Shown: in pieces, positions 16,904 through 24,439 of the stretch
Numbering within the stretch: position 1 is the first letter of the stretch
Layout: each line of letters opens with the position of its first letter
NCBI RefSeq assembly: GCF_018332515.1
Contig: NZ_BOQD01000170.1
Location: 1-32,690, forward strand
Direction: 5' to 3'
Length of the DNA: 32,690 nucleotides
Source of the DNA: Bacillus hominis
GTDB taxonomy: Bacteria > Bacillota > Bacilli > Bacillales > Bacillaceae_G
Program-made: the position numbers and the translations under genes
The notes under the pieces: model-generated
Database searches by the model: none
Seen by the model: the letters and a program-made list of their open reading frames with translations, nothing else
Told to the model about the DNA's origin: nothing

Positions 16904-17206
16904 ATGACCGAAAGTGAAATGAAATTTAGGGATACGACCATTCGTAACTTTTTCGATAAAGAGGACCGTTTAAAATCGATTCCAGGTCAAAAGAAGAAAA
17001 AACTAGTATTGTTAGAGCATTTAGTTAGCAAATTAAATGCTGAAAATCAGTATACGGAAAAAGAAATTAATACGTTCATAAAACAATATCATGATGATTT
17101 TTGTACGATTAGACGAGAGTTTATCGTGCATGGATTTATGGATCGAGAGGATAATGTGTATCGTATAAATGGGAGAGAAGTATGGAGGAAATGGGAAGAG
17201 TTATAA
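16904..17206 (+). CDS. DUF2087-domain protein
   Basis: 100 aa, soluble. The C-terminal part (residues about 25-98) matches the DUF2087 pattern: a run of basic residues (PGQKKKKLVLLEHLV), EKEINTFIKQYHDDFCTIRREFI and the end GFMDREDNVYRI. That is a small winged-helix-like fold often found fused to regulators. GGAGGA sits seven bases before the ATG at 16904; the upstream ATG at 16889 overlaps that site and is rejected. The gene lies directly after the bcr1-like repeat, and only 24 bases separate it from the YIP1 membrane gene, so the two are probably co-transcribed. Specific function unknown. Confidence 0.82.
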   Translation: MTESEMKFRDTTIRNFFDKEDRLKSIPGQKKKKLVLLEHLVSKLNAENQYTEKEINTFIKQYHDDFCTIRREFIVHGFMDREDNVYRINGREVWRKWEEL

Positions 17207-17230
17207 ATGTAATGAGGAAGGGGAATTTTC

Positions 17231-17908
17231 TTGCAAGCTAGTAGTCTTATACAGGAAGAGATTTCGGGAAAACCATCGATTATTGGGATATTTACTTCAC
17301 CAACACTGCAATTCAAAAAGATGAAGAATCAAAGAAATATATTTTTCCCGTTAGCTCTTTTAATTGTGCTTATTATAATTTCAAGTGCTTTAATGTCTTG
17401 GAATACTTTAAACAATCCTGCGCTTAGTATGTTTCATGATAAAACGGGATTTACTGTACCAAAATACATAACTTTCTTTACCACATTTGGGATTTCTGCA
17501 ATCAGCGGAATAGTAGCTATATTTTTTGCACCTATATTCTATAAGAACATTATGATTTTTTTTGGAGTGGATATTAACTATAAGGAAACATTTCCGATAA
17601 TTATTTATGCTTCGTTTGTATTAAGGATAGGGATGATTTTAAACGGATTAATTGCATTTTCTCTAAGTGGATATGAGATATCTTATACAGGTTTAGGTGC
17701 AATAGGGACAGATAATATGATTCTACATACAATCGCTCAAAGAATAGATATATTTAACATTTGGTATTACGTTTTATTAGGAATAGGTTTAAAAACGATT
17801 ACGAATTTAAATAAAGAGAAACTTATCCCTCTTATTATTGTACTTTTCGTTTTCACTAGTTTATTAGCGAGTATGGCTGGGTTTATGCAGGAAATATCTA
17901 AAGCGTAA
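17231..17908 (+). CDS. YIP1-family membrane protein
   Basis: 225 aa. A short cytoplasmic N-terminus with the family-like GIFTSPTLQFKKMKNQ is followed by five hydrophobic segments, including PLALLIVLIIISSALM, ITFFTTFGISAISGIVAIFF and KLIPLIIVLFVFTSLLASM. This is the pattern of the bacterial YIP1 domain family. Translation starts at TTG 17231, seven bases after AGGAAGGGG; no better start exists. It probably forms an operon with the DUF2087 gene. It is followed by a terminator whose T-run is also the TTTAT edge of a second bcr1-like repeat. Confidence 0.8.
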   Translation: MQASSLIQEEISGKPSIIGIFTSPTLQFKKMKNQRNIFFPLALLIVLIIISSALMSWNTLNNPALSMFHDKTGFTVPKYITFFTTFGISAISGIVAIFFAPIFYKNIMIFFGVDINYKETFPIIIYASFVLRIGMILNGLIAFSLSGYEISYTGLGAIGTDNMILHTIAQRIDIFNIWYYVLLGIGLKTITNLNKEKLIPLIIVLFVFTSLLASMAGFMQEISKA

Positions 17909-17943
17909 GGATAGGTGGGAAGTATAATTATAAGCTTGTATGA

Positions 17944-17979
17944 AAAAGGTGGTTTGGATATGGACAAACCACCTTTTAT
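17944..17979 (+). terminator. Terminator after the YIP1 gene
   Basis: A perfect stem AAAAGGTGGTTTG / CAAACCACCTTTT with an eight-base loop. The final TTTAT is shared with the repeat that follows. Confidence 0.88.
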
Positions 17980-18083
17980 CCCGCTATTTGCCGGGCAGTA
18001 AAACTCCTACCTCAAAATGCGGCTGGAGCAAAGAAGCTAGGTGGGAGTCGGGCTGCCAGTAAAAGCCCGATTAGTAGCCCGCG
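17975..18083 (+). repeat. bcr1-like repeat element, truncated inverted copy
   Basis: Starts TTTATCCCGC. Read on the other strand it aligns with 16761-16868, sharing for example AATCGGGCTTTTA, CTTCTTTGCT, ATTTTGAGGT and GCGGGATAAA. The central stem is CTCCTACCT / AGGTGGGAG, inside CTGCC / GGCAG arms. The distal AATCAGTGGGGG hairpin found in the other copy is missing. The repeat abuts the stop codon of the minus-strand gene at 18084. Confidence 0.72.
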
Positions 18084-18425
18084 CTAGTCTTGTATTTTTC
18101 TTTGTAGTAAGTCTATGAACTCTTCAATATTTGAACTTGTAATGTATCCCACCGTGATATATTCATCTTCATAATAAAATATTATTTTTTTGTCAAAAAA
18201 TCTTCTCTTCGTTTCTATAGATACAATTTTTTCATACTCAAATTCGGCAATTAATGTATTTTTATATTGGCTAAAAAAGAGAAGTCTTCTATTAGTAGCA
18301 AGTAGCATGCCTGGATATGGGACTTTATGCGTATTTATATAGTCAGTAAGTGAACATTTTAAAGTAGATAAAATCTTTTCTTCTTTATGTAGTAGTTGTT
18401 TTGCAGCTGTTAAGATTGGATTCAT
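18084..18425 (-). CDS. Bacterial PH-domain protein (YvbH/bPH_3-like)
   Basis: 113 aa, soluble. A helical start is followed by the PH-like core: PGMLLATNRRLLFFSQ, then LIAEFEYEKIVSIETKRRFF, IIFYYEDEYITVGYI and a final amphipathic helix, NIEEFIDLLQRKI. This is the pattern of short bacterial PH domains found alone in bacilli. An ATG at 18434 is too close to AAAGGA; the ATG at 18425 has the right distance and is chosen. Its stop codon touches the truncated bcr1-like repeat, and no ordinary terminator of its own is seen, so the repeat may have replaced it. Ligand and role unknown. Confidence 0.78.
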   Translation of the reverse strand: MNPILTAAKQLLHKEEKILSTLKCSLTDYINTHKVPYPGMLLATNRRLLFFSQYKNTLIAEFEYEKIVSIETKRRFFDKKIIFYYEDEYITVGYITSSNIEEFIDLLQRKIQD

Positions 18426-18563
18426 TGTATACATTCCTTTTATTTAGATGTATGAATATTTTATCAAAAGTGAAAAGATTCTCAATATGTAATATTGCAT
18501 ATTGATAGTTTCATTTGATGGCTCCAGTATTATTTTTAAAAGAAAAAGGTACGAGGTGATTCA

Positions 18564-19073
18564 GTGATACGATTAGCAAAAGAGGTTGATGCGGAATCAA
18601 TTATGGATATTAGAAAAGAAATTATATTATCGGAAACTACTACAAAGTTTTTTATAGTATCTCCAAATAAATTACTAAATGATATTGATGCAGAAAGAGG
18701 AAAGATACGGAAAAGCAATTAGAAAGGTAATCTTTACATCGTGTATGAAGTAGATAGTAAGGTAGTTGGTTTTTTACTTTTCAATCGATATGAACTAGAA
18801 CGGTTACGACATGCTGGCACAATGGGAATGGGGATTAGAGAGGCGTACTGTAATCAAGGCATTGGTACGGAGCTAATTGAATTTCTTATTAGTTGGGCTA
18901 AAGAGCAGAAAGGTTTAGAGAAAATTTGCTTAGGTGTAGTTTCTATTAATGATAGGGCAATTAAAGTGTACAAACGTATTGGCTTTGTAGAAGAAGGAAG
19001 ACAAAGAAAGCAAATTAAATATGAAGATGGATCATATGGAGACGACGTGTTGATGGGTTTTTATATTGAATAA
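18564..19073 (+). pseudogene. GNAT acetyltransferase gene broken by two small indels
   Basis: The GTG at 18564 with GAGGTGAT starts a GNAT-like protein (MIRLAKEVDAESIMDIRKE) that runs to a TAG at 18717-18719. The same frame resumes from about 18720 with NLYIVYEVDSKVVGFLLF. It continues through the acetyl-CoA loop (REAYCNQGIGTELIEFL) to the conserved AIKVYKRIGFVEEGRQRK end. Between about 18700 and 18720 a +1 frame reads EERYGKAIRK, which is what such proteins normally have there. An extra base near 18701 and a missing base near 18723 therefore explain the stop. An internal GTG at 18741 could yield only a 110-residue fragment lacking the N-terminal strands. Likely inactive unless these are sequencing errors. 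Confidence 0.75.
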
Positions 19074-19089
19074 AAGCGATATTAATAAG

Positions 19090-19125
19090 AAGATGTATAT
19101 ACGTAATGGTATGTACATCTTTTTC
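19090..19125 (+). terminator. Terminator after the acetyltransferase remnant
   Basis: AAGATGTATATAC / GTATGTACATCTT pair with one G-T wobble around a six-base loop, followed by TTTC. Confidence 0.8.
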
Positions 19126-19227
19126 ACATGCTTATTGTAAACTTCTAAAAGTAATATAAATTCCCCTGCAGTTAACAGACTTTTCCCTATGAATAATATT
19201 AATATAGTAAAATCATAAGAACCTATA

Positions 19228-19256
19228 TTGCAGTTTCCAATAATATACTATATAAT
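19228..19256 (+). promoter_or_regulatory. Promoter of the lacI-type gene
   Basis: TTGCAG and a perfect TATAAT are separated by exactly 17 bases. The predicted start near 19263 touches the palindromic operator. Confidence 0.7.
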
Positions 19257-19263
19257 CAGGATA

Positions 19264-19277
19264 AGAAAACGTTTTCA
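19264..19277. promoter_or_regulatory. LacI-type operator
   Basis: GAAAACGTTTTC is a perfect 12-bp palindrome with the central CG typical of LacI/GalR-family sites. It lies at the predicted transcription start and just before the ribosome-binding site. Autorepression by the downstream regulator is the simplest reading; CcpA binding is an alternative, since the site also resembles a cre. Confidence 0.65.
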
Positions 19278-19296
19278 TGCAAAGGGGGAAAATTTC

Positions 19297-20310
19297 GTGT
19301 CGACTATCGAGGACGTGGCGAAATTAGCGGGGTTATCAAGGACAACGGTTTCTAGGGTGATCAATAATCATCCATATGTTTCAGATGAGAAGAAGAAAAG
19401 GGTTCAATTAGCAATGAAGCATTTAGGCTTCGTTCCTAATTCTGCGGCGAGAAGGCTTCGTAAACAAAAAACAGAAACAATTGCGGTGCTTGTTCCAAGG
19501 ATTACAAATCCTTTTTTTAGTAGATTTATTGAAGCAATCGAGATTGCTGCTTCTGAACATAAATATAAACTGATTATTTGTCAAACAAGATATTTACCGG
19601 AAAAAGAGATGGAGTATTTACAATTATTATCTACGAAACAAGTAGATGGGATTATTCTATGTTCACTAGAAAATCCGTGGGAAGATGTAGAGCCATACTT
19701 GCAACACGGTCCAATCGTGTTGTGTAATGAATATATTGAGGAAGCAAATGTTCCAACAGTGAAATTTGATCATGCACAGGGAGCATACATAGCTGCCAAT
19801 CATGTATTAGAACAAGGATATCGTAATCTGATTTTTTGCCGTGGTAACGAAACGAAAGTAGTGAACCAACAGCGAAAAATGGGCTTTTTACGCGCTATTA
19901 CTGAAAAGAGTAGAGAAGTGGAAGCGATCGATTTTCTTGAAAACGCTTTCTCTTGGGATGATGGAAAACGAATATTCAATGAAGTATTAAAGGACAAAAA
20001 AAATCCTACCGCGATTTTGGCAGGAGGCGACGAGGTTGCAGCTGGAATTATCTCAGAGGCGAAACGCCATGGTTGGAGTATTCCAGAAGATCTCGCTGTG
20101 ATTGGTTTTGATAATCAAATTTTAGCGCAGATTACAGAGCCAGGTATTACGACAATTGAACAGCCAATCGACGAGATGGCCCGAAAAGTTGTCGACTTAA
20201 TGATGGATAAAATCCATACGAAAAATTATCGACAAAAAGAATTGTATGAGTTTGAACTGGAGCTCTTGGTGAAAGGTTCAACGATGAAGGATACGATGTT
20301 ATTAGCCTAG
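19297..20310 (+). CDS. LacI/GalR-family transcriptional regulator
   Basis: 337 aa. The N-terminal helix-turn-helix TIEDVAKLAGLSRTTVSRVI is followed by the hinge helix (PNSAARRLRKQKT) and a periplasmic-binding-protein-like effector domain. That domain contains IAVLVPRITNPFFSRFIEAI, the LCNEYI strand, ILAGGDEVAAGI, the conserved LAVIGFDNQILAQITEPGITTI and the end LLVKGST. A longer frame from 19228 runs through the promoter and is not used; GTG at 19297 lies eight bases after AAGGGGG. No sugar-transport or catabolic genes adjoin it, so its regulon, other than itself, is not visible here. Confidence 0.92.
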   Translation: MSTIEDVAKLAGLSRTTVSRVINNHPYVSDEKKKRVQLAMKHLGFVPNSAARRLRKQKTETIAVLVPRITNPFFSRFIEAIEIAASEHKYKLIICQTRYLPEKEMEYLQLLSTKQVDGIILCSLENPWEDVEPYLQHGPIVLCNEYIEEANVPTVKFDHAQGAYIAANHVLEQGYRNLIFCRGNETKVVNQQRKMGFLRAITEKSREVEAIDFLENAFSWDDGKRIFNEVLKDKKNPTAILAGGDEVAAGIISEAKRHGWSIPEDLAVIGFDNQILAQITEPGITTIEQPIDEMARKVVDLMMDKIHTKNYRQKELYEFELELLVKGSTMKDTMLLA

Positions 20311-20336
20311 TAGACTATGTCTGCTAGGTTTTTTTA
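20306..20336 (+). terminator. Terminator of the lacI-type gene
   Basis: CCTAGTAGAC / GTCTGCTAGG with a three-base loop and a seven-T run. The stop codon is inside the left arm. Confidence 0.88.
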
Positions 20337-20349
20337 TGTTCACAAACTA

Positions 20350-20478
20350 CTATTCTTCGTGAACGCAATCGTCACATTTGTTATGGTATGCTTCGTGCTG
20401 CTCATCAATTTCTTTCCCGCAGTGTGCACAAGTTTTCGTCGGTAAATTTCGGAAAAACTCCATTGGTTGATCAATCAT
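20350..20478 (-). CDS. yhfH: YhfH-family small zinc-ribbon-like protein
   Basis: A 42-residue protein: MIDQPMEFFRNLPTKT followed by CAHCGKEIDEQHEAYHNKC and DDC, giving two CxxC pairs (Cys17/Cys20 and Cys35/Cys38) as in a small zinc ribbon. This is the conserved YhfH pattern of bacilli, and yhfI, the next gene in B. subtilis order, lies beside it. The frame can be extended to 20541, but GGAGG sits seven bases before the ATG at 20478, so the short form is chosen. It is divergent from yhfI. Function unknown; metal binding is inferred from the cysteines. Confidence 0.85.
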   Translation of the reverse strand: MIDQPMEFFRNLPTKTCAHCGKEIDEQHEAYHNKCDDCVHEE

Positions 20479-20658
20479 GTCAATCCCTCCATTTCCATTT
20501 CTTACTATCATTGTATTAGTACAAAAAACAAAAGTCAACAACTGTTTTATAACAAAATTGAAAATTAATGAAAAAGTTTAGGAAATGGATTATAGTTAAC
20601 AATGTAGGATGTAAGTAAAAACTGCATTGCTACTCGGTTTTAGAAAGGAAGGATACAT

Positions 20659-21393
20659 ATGAAAATGACTGTTGTCGGCTTTTGGGGCGGCTTTCCAGAA
20701 GCGGGAGAAGCAACGTCGGGGTATTTGTTTGAACACGATGGTTTTCGTTTACTTGTAGACTGTGGTAGTGGTGTACTAGCACAGCTTCAAAAATATATAA
20801 CACCATCTCATATAGATGCAGTTGTATTGTCGCACTATCATCACGATCATGTTGCAGACATTGGGGTATTGCAATATGCGAGATTAATTACGAGTGCGAC
20901 AAAAGGACAACTACCAGAATTACCAATATACGGTCATTCGTTTGATGAGAATGGATTTAATTCTTTAACGCATGCACCGCATACGAAAGGGATCGCTTAC
21001 AATCCAGAAGAAACACTTCAAATTGGGCCGTTCTCCATTTCATTCTTAAAAACTGTTCATCCTGTTACATGCTTTGCGATGCGTATTACAGCTGGCGATG
21101 ATGCCGTAGTATACAGCGCTGATTCAAGTTATATTCCTGAATTTATTCCATTCACAAAAGATGCTGATCTTTTCATTTGTGAGTGTAATATGTATGCACA
21201 TCAAGAAGCAGCAAAAGCAGGGCATATGAATAGTACAGAAGTAGCAAGTATTGCGAAAGATGCGAATGTAAAAGAACTTTTATTAACGCACTTACCACAT
21301 ACAGGCAACCCATCTGATTTAGTAACAGAAGCAAAACAAATTTTCAGTGGCCATATTACGCTAGCGCATAGTGGCTACGTATGGAATTCATGA
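20659..21393 (+). CDS. yhfI: Metallo-beta-lactamase-fold hydrolase YhfI
   Basis: 244 aa, cytoplasmic, MBL superfamily of the RNase Z/phosphodiesterase type. It opens with TVVGFWGGFPEAGEATSGYL. The metal-binding motif HYHHDH (His59, His61, Asp63, His64) is followed by ligands in HPVTC, YSADSSY (Asp) and LTHLPH. Length and order match YhfI of B. subtilis, upstream of the lipoate ligase lplJ. ATG at 20659 follows AAAGGAAGG. The stop lies only nine bases before the lplJ start, so the two genes are translationally close and co-transcribed. Substrate is unknown. Confidence 0.92.
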   Translation: MKMTVVGFWGGFPEAGEATSGYLFEHDGFRLLVDCGSGVLAQLQKYITPSHIDAVVLSHYHHDHVADIGVLQYARLITSATKGQLPELPIYGHSFDENGFNSLTHAPHTKGIAYNPEETLQIGPFSISFLKTVHPVTCFAMRITAGDDAVVYSADSSYIPEFIPFTKDADLFICECNMYAHQEAAKAGHMNSTEVASIAKDANVKELLLTHLPHTGNPSDLVTEAKQIFSGHITLAHSGYVWNS

Positions 21394-21402
21394 GGTGATA
21401 TG

Positions 21403-22392
21403 ATGTTATTTATTGATAATAAAGGGATTACAGATCCTAGAATAAACTTAGCAATTGAAGAATACTGTGTGAAGAATTTAAATATTAACGAAACGTATTT
21501 ACTGTTCTACATTAATGAACCTTCGATTATCATTGGTAAAAACCAAAACACAGTAGAAGAAATTAATGCAGATTACGTAAAAGAACAAGGTATTCATGTC
21601 GTTCGTCGTCTATCAGGCGGAGGCGCAGTATATCATGATCTAGGAAACTTAAACTTCAGTTTTATTACGAAAGATGATGGAGATAGTTTCAGCAACTTTA
21701 AAAAATTCACAGAACCTGTAACGAAAGCGCTTGGTAAATTAGGCGTAAATGCAGAACTAAGTGGTCGTAATGACATTTTAGCTGAAGGTAGAAAAATTTC
21801 AGGTAACGCGCAGTTCTCAACGAAAGGTCGTATGTTTAGTCACGGCACGTTACTATTTGATTCTGAAATCGATCACGTTGTATCAGCATTAAAAGTAAAA
21901 ATGGATAAGATTCAATCAAAAGGAATTAAATCAATCCGTAGCCGCGTTGCGAACATTACAGAGTTCCTAAACGAAAAAATGACGACAGAAGAGTTTAGAC
22001 AACTTCTTCTAGAAACAATTTTCGAAGGAGAAACAGAAATTCCAACGTACGAATTAACAGAAAATGATTGGAAAGAAATCCATAAACTTTCTGAAGAGCG
22101 CTACCGCAATTGGGACTGGAACTACGGAAAATCTCCGAAGTTCAACTTACAACATTCACACCGCTTCCCAGTTGGACAAGTTGACGTTCGTCTTGAAGTG
22201 AAAAAAGGAACAGTAACAGAATGTAAAATTTACGGTGACTTCTTCGGTTCACTAGATGTTCATGACATTGAAGAACGTTTAACGGGCGTACAATTTGATA
22301 AAGATGCGTTCACTGTAGCTTTAGAAGGCGTAGATATCGCGCGTTACTTCGGTAATATTACAACAGAAGATTTCTTGCATTTATTCTTCTAA
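21403..22392 (+). CDS. lplJ: Lipoate-protein ligase
   Basis: Activates free lipoate with ATP and attaches it to lipoyl domains (E2 subunits, GcvH) for salvage from the medium. 329-330 aa. The LplA-type catalytic domain shows the RRLSGGGAVYHDLGN lipoyl-AMP loop, FITK, the GRNDI segment and KISGNAQ with the conserved Lys. An accessory C-terminal domain begins near residue 250 (RFPVGQVDVRLEVKKG). Two ATGs lie in tandem; the second (21403) is four bases from AGGTGA and is preferred, but 21400 cannot be excluded. It forms an operon with yhfI and ends in a strong terminator. Confidence 0.94.
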   Translation: MLFIDNKGITDPRINLAIEEYCVKNLNINETYLLFYINEPSIIIGKNQNTVEEINADYVKEQGIHVVRRLSGGGAVYHDLGNLNFSFITKDDGDSFSNFKKFTEPVTKALGKLGVNAELSGRNDILAEGRKISGNAQFSTKGRMFSHGTLLFDSEIDHVVSALKVKMDKIQSKGIKSIRSRVANITEFLNEKMTTEEFRQLLLETIFEGETEIPTYELTENDWKEIHKLSEERYRNWDWNYGKSPKFNLQHSHRFPVGQVDVRLEVKKGTVTECKIYGDFFGSLDVHDIEERLTGVQFDKDAFTVALEGVDIARYFGNITTEDFLHLFF

Positions 22393-22399
22393 ACAGATG

Positions 22400-22438
22400 A
22401 GGCCGTTCCAAAAAAAAATTTTGGAACGGCCTTCTTTT
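22400..22438 (+). terminator. Terminator of yhfI-lplJ
   Basis: A 12-bp stem AGGCCGTTCCAA / TTGGAACGGCCT, extendable through A-T pairs, followed by TCTTTTAT. Confidence 0.9.
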
Positions 22439-22633
22439 ATGAATAGGTTGCCACAGATGTCGTATTTTGTAGTAGTTATGTTCAATATAATTTCACTGTA
22501 TTTTCGTGAAAATGGAGCGGATGCTCTCAATTTGTATGGGGAGTATACGAGCTTAAATAAAGAGGAACTTGAAAAACTTAGAGAAAAGATGAGTGTATAT
22601 TATCTTAAAATGATTTTGGGCCTAGTTTCATAA
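22439..22633 (+). pseudogene. Possible gene remnant of unknown family
   Basis: A 64-codon frame (MNRLPQMSYFVVVMF ... EELEKLREKMSVYYLKMI). The protein looks gene-like: a hydrophobic start, then a charged amphipathic helix. However, it begins right after the lplJ terminator, has no ribosome-binding site and no recognisable promoter. The frame can be extended only through the terminator hairpin. It is best read as the 3' part of a lost gene, or a chance frame. Confidence 0.3.
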
Positions 22634-22717
22634 TTTGCGGGTAAACGAAATTCCCTTATCCTTCCAAAGCAAACTAAGAGAAGGTGATCTGTGTATATGC
22701 AGTTAATAGAATATCAC

Positions 22718-22746
22718 TTGCTACTTTAATTTTCTTTTAATATAAT
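22718..22746 (+). promoter_or_regulatory. Promoter of yhfL
   Basis: TTGCTA and a perfect TATAAT with a 17-base spacer. The predicted start lies inside the palindrome at 22748-22775. Confidence 0.7.
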
Positions 22747-22747
22747 T

Positions 22748-22775
22748 AATTTAGAATTTTTAAATATTCTAAATT
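22748..22775. promoter_or_regulatory. Palindromic operator candidate before yhfL
   Basis: AATTTAGAAT / ATTCTAAATT form perfect 10-bp arms around eight bases, directly after the -10 box. In B. subtilis yhfL (lcfB) is repressed by FadR, but this sequence does not match the FadR consensus as I remember it, so the cognate regulator is uncertain. Confidence 0.5.
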
Positions 22776-22794
22776 TTATAAAGGTGGGGTTTGT

Positions 22795-24327
22795 GTGAAT
22801 CTCGTTCAATCTTTGGCTGAAACGGCAAAAAATAAGGGGGATAAACCGGCGTACATATTTATGGATCAGTCGGTCTCGTATGACCAATTAAACAAAATGG
22901 TCACGAAGTTTTCTGGCAATTTAGCAAAAATGGGCATTGGAAAAGGGGACAATGTCGCATTAGCTGTAGGCAATTCACCACATTTTTTAGTAGGTTTATA
23001 CGGAACAATGAAAGCCGGAGCAACTGTCATTCCGATTAATCCAATTTATACAGCAGACGAAATACATTACATATTACAAGATGGAGATGTAAAAACAATC
23101 ATCGTACTCGACGTCCTTCTACCTGTTATACAATCTCTTACAACAAGACTTCCTTCATTAGAAAATATCATCATATGCGAAACCTCATCAGATTTTACTC
23201 ATACAGAAACCGAAAAAATGAAAACGTTTACTAGTTTTATAGGAACTGGAGATTTAACTTACGAAGGTCCTGAACTAGATGAAGAAGATGTAGCGGTTAT
23301 CCTATACACTTCAGGCACAACTGGAAAACCAAAAGGTGCTATGTTAACACATAAAAATTTATATAGTAATGCGAGCGATGTAGCGTCATATTTACGATAT
23401 ACTGCAGATGATCGCGTCGTTGCAGCGTTGCCGATGTTCCATGTGTTCTGTTTAACGGTTGCGGTAAATGCGCCGATTGTGAACGGAGCAACAATTTTAA
23501 TGTTACCGAAGTTTAGTCCGAAAGAAGTATTCCGTATTTGTCGCACGTATGAGCCAACGATTTTTGCTGGTGTACCGACGATGTACAATTACTTATATTT
23601 ATTTGAAGAAGCGAGCGCAGAAGATGTGAAGACGCTTCGCCTTTGTATTTCAGGTGGTGCGTCAATGCCTGTTGCCCTTCTGCAAAACTTTGAAAAACGT
23701 TTTGACGTAATCGTTTCAGAAGGATACGGTTTATCAGAAGCATCACCAGTTACTTGTTTCAATCCGTTAGACCGTCCTCGTAAACCAGGATCAATTGGCA
23801 CAAATATTTGGCATGTAGAAAATAAAATTGTGAATGAACTTGGGGAAGAAGTACCGGTTGGTGCAGTTGGAGAGTTAATTGTTCGCGGACCTAACGTTAT
23901 GAAGGGCTACTATAATGCGCCGGAAGATACAGCAGCGACATTAAAAAATGGCTGGCTATATACAGGTGACTTAGCGAAAATGGATGAAGAAGGTTACTTC
24001 TATATCGTTGATCGTAAAAAAGATATCGTCCTAGTTGGCGGTTATAACGTATATCCTCGTGAAGTAGAGGAAGTATTATATACTCACGATTCGGTAGCTG
24101 AAGTTGTTGTAATCGGCGTTCCGGATGAAAACTTAGGAGAAGCAGTACGGGCTTACGTCGTTCTGAAGCAAGCGAATGTAACAGAAGAAGAACTCATGCA
24201 TTACTGCACGTTACATTTAGCGAAATATAAAGTGCCAATGAGTATTGAATTTTTAACAGAATTGCCGAAGAATACAACTGGTAAATTGTTAAGAAGAGCT
24301 TTAAGAGAGAAAGCGATACAAGTATAA
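22795..24327 (+). CDS. yhfL: Long-chain fatty-acid-CoA ligase
   Basis: An adenylate-forming enzyme that activates fatty acids with ATP and CoA for beta-oxidation or lipid synthesis. The 510-aa chain carries the P-loop-like ILYTSGTTGKPKGA, the substrate/adenylate motif SEGYGLSEASP, the YTGDLAK motif with the ribose-binding Asp, and the hinge DRKKDIV. It ends with the catalytic lysine in KNTTGKLLRR. GTG at 22795 follows AAGGTGGGG. The gene has its own promoter and a terminator on each side, so it is monocistronic. The order lplJ ... yhfL is as in B. subtilis (yhfL/lcfB). Confidence 0.94.
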   Translation: MNLVQSLAETAKNKGDKPAYIFMDQSVSYDQLNKMVTKFSGNLAKMGIGKGDNVALAVGNSPHFLVGLYGTMKAGATVIPINPIYTADEIHYILQDGDVKTIIVLDVLLPVIQSLTTRLPSLENIIICETSSDFTHTETEKMKTFTSFIGTGDLTYEGPELDEEDVAVILYTSGTTGKPKGAMLTHKNLYSNASDVASYLRYTADDRVVAALPMFHVFCLTVAVNAPIVNGATILMLPKFSPKEVFRICRTYEPTIFAGVPTMYNYLYLFEEASAEDVKTLRLCISGGASMPVALLQNFEKRFDVIVSEGYGLSEASPVTCFNPLDRPRKPGSIGTNIWHVENKIVNELGEEVPVGAVGELIVRGPNVMKGYYNAPEDTAATLKNGWLYTGDLAKMDEEGYFYIVDRKKDIVLVGGYNVYPREVEEVLYTHDSVAEVVVIGVPDENLGEAVRAYVVLKQANVTEEELMHYCTLHLAKYKVPMSIEFLTELPKNTTGKLLRRALREKAIQV

Positions 24328-24334
24328 AAATGGG

Positions 24335-24367
24335 GGCAATCACCTTTATGAAGGTGGTTGCCTTTGT
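24335..24367 (+). terminator. Terminator of yhfL
   Basis: GGCAATCACCTT / AAGGTGGTTGCC with a TATG loop and one G-T wobble, followed by TTTG. Confidence 0.85.
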
Positions 24368-24439
24368 ATTTTTTAGCATTGGTTAAGCTATGATGCCATA
24401 TATTTAAAGCGTAATATGACTAATAAGGAGGAGATATAC

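Noticed and set aside
22748-22775. Rho-independent terminator before yhfL
   Set aside because: The stem is entirely AT-rich with no G-C core and sits directly after a good -10 box, so an operator is more plausible.
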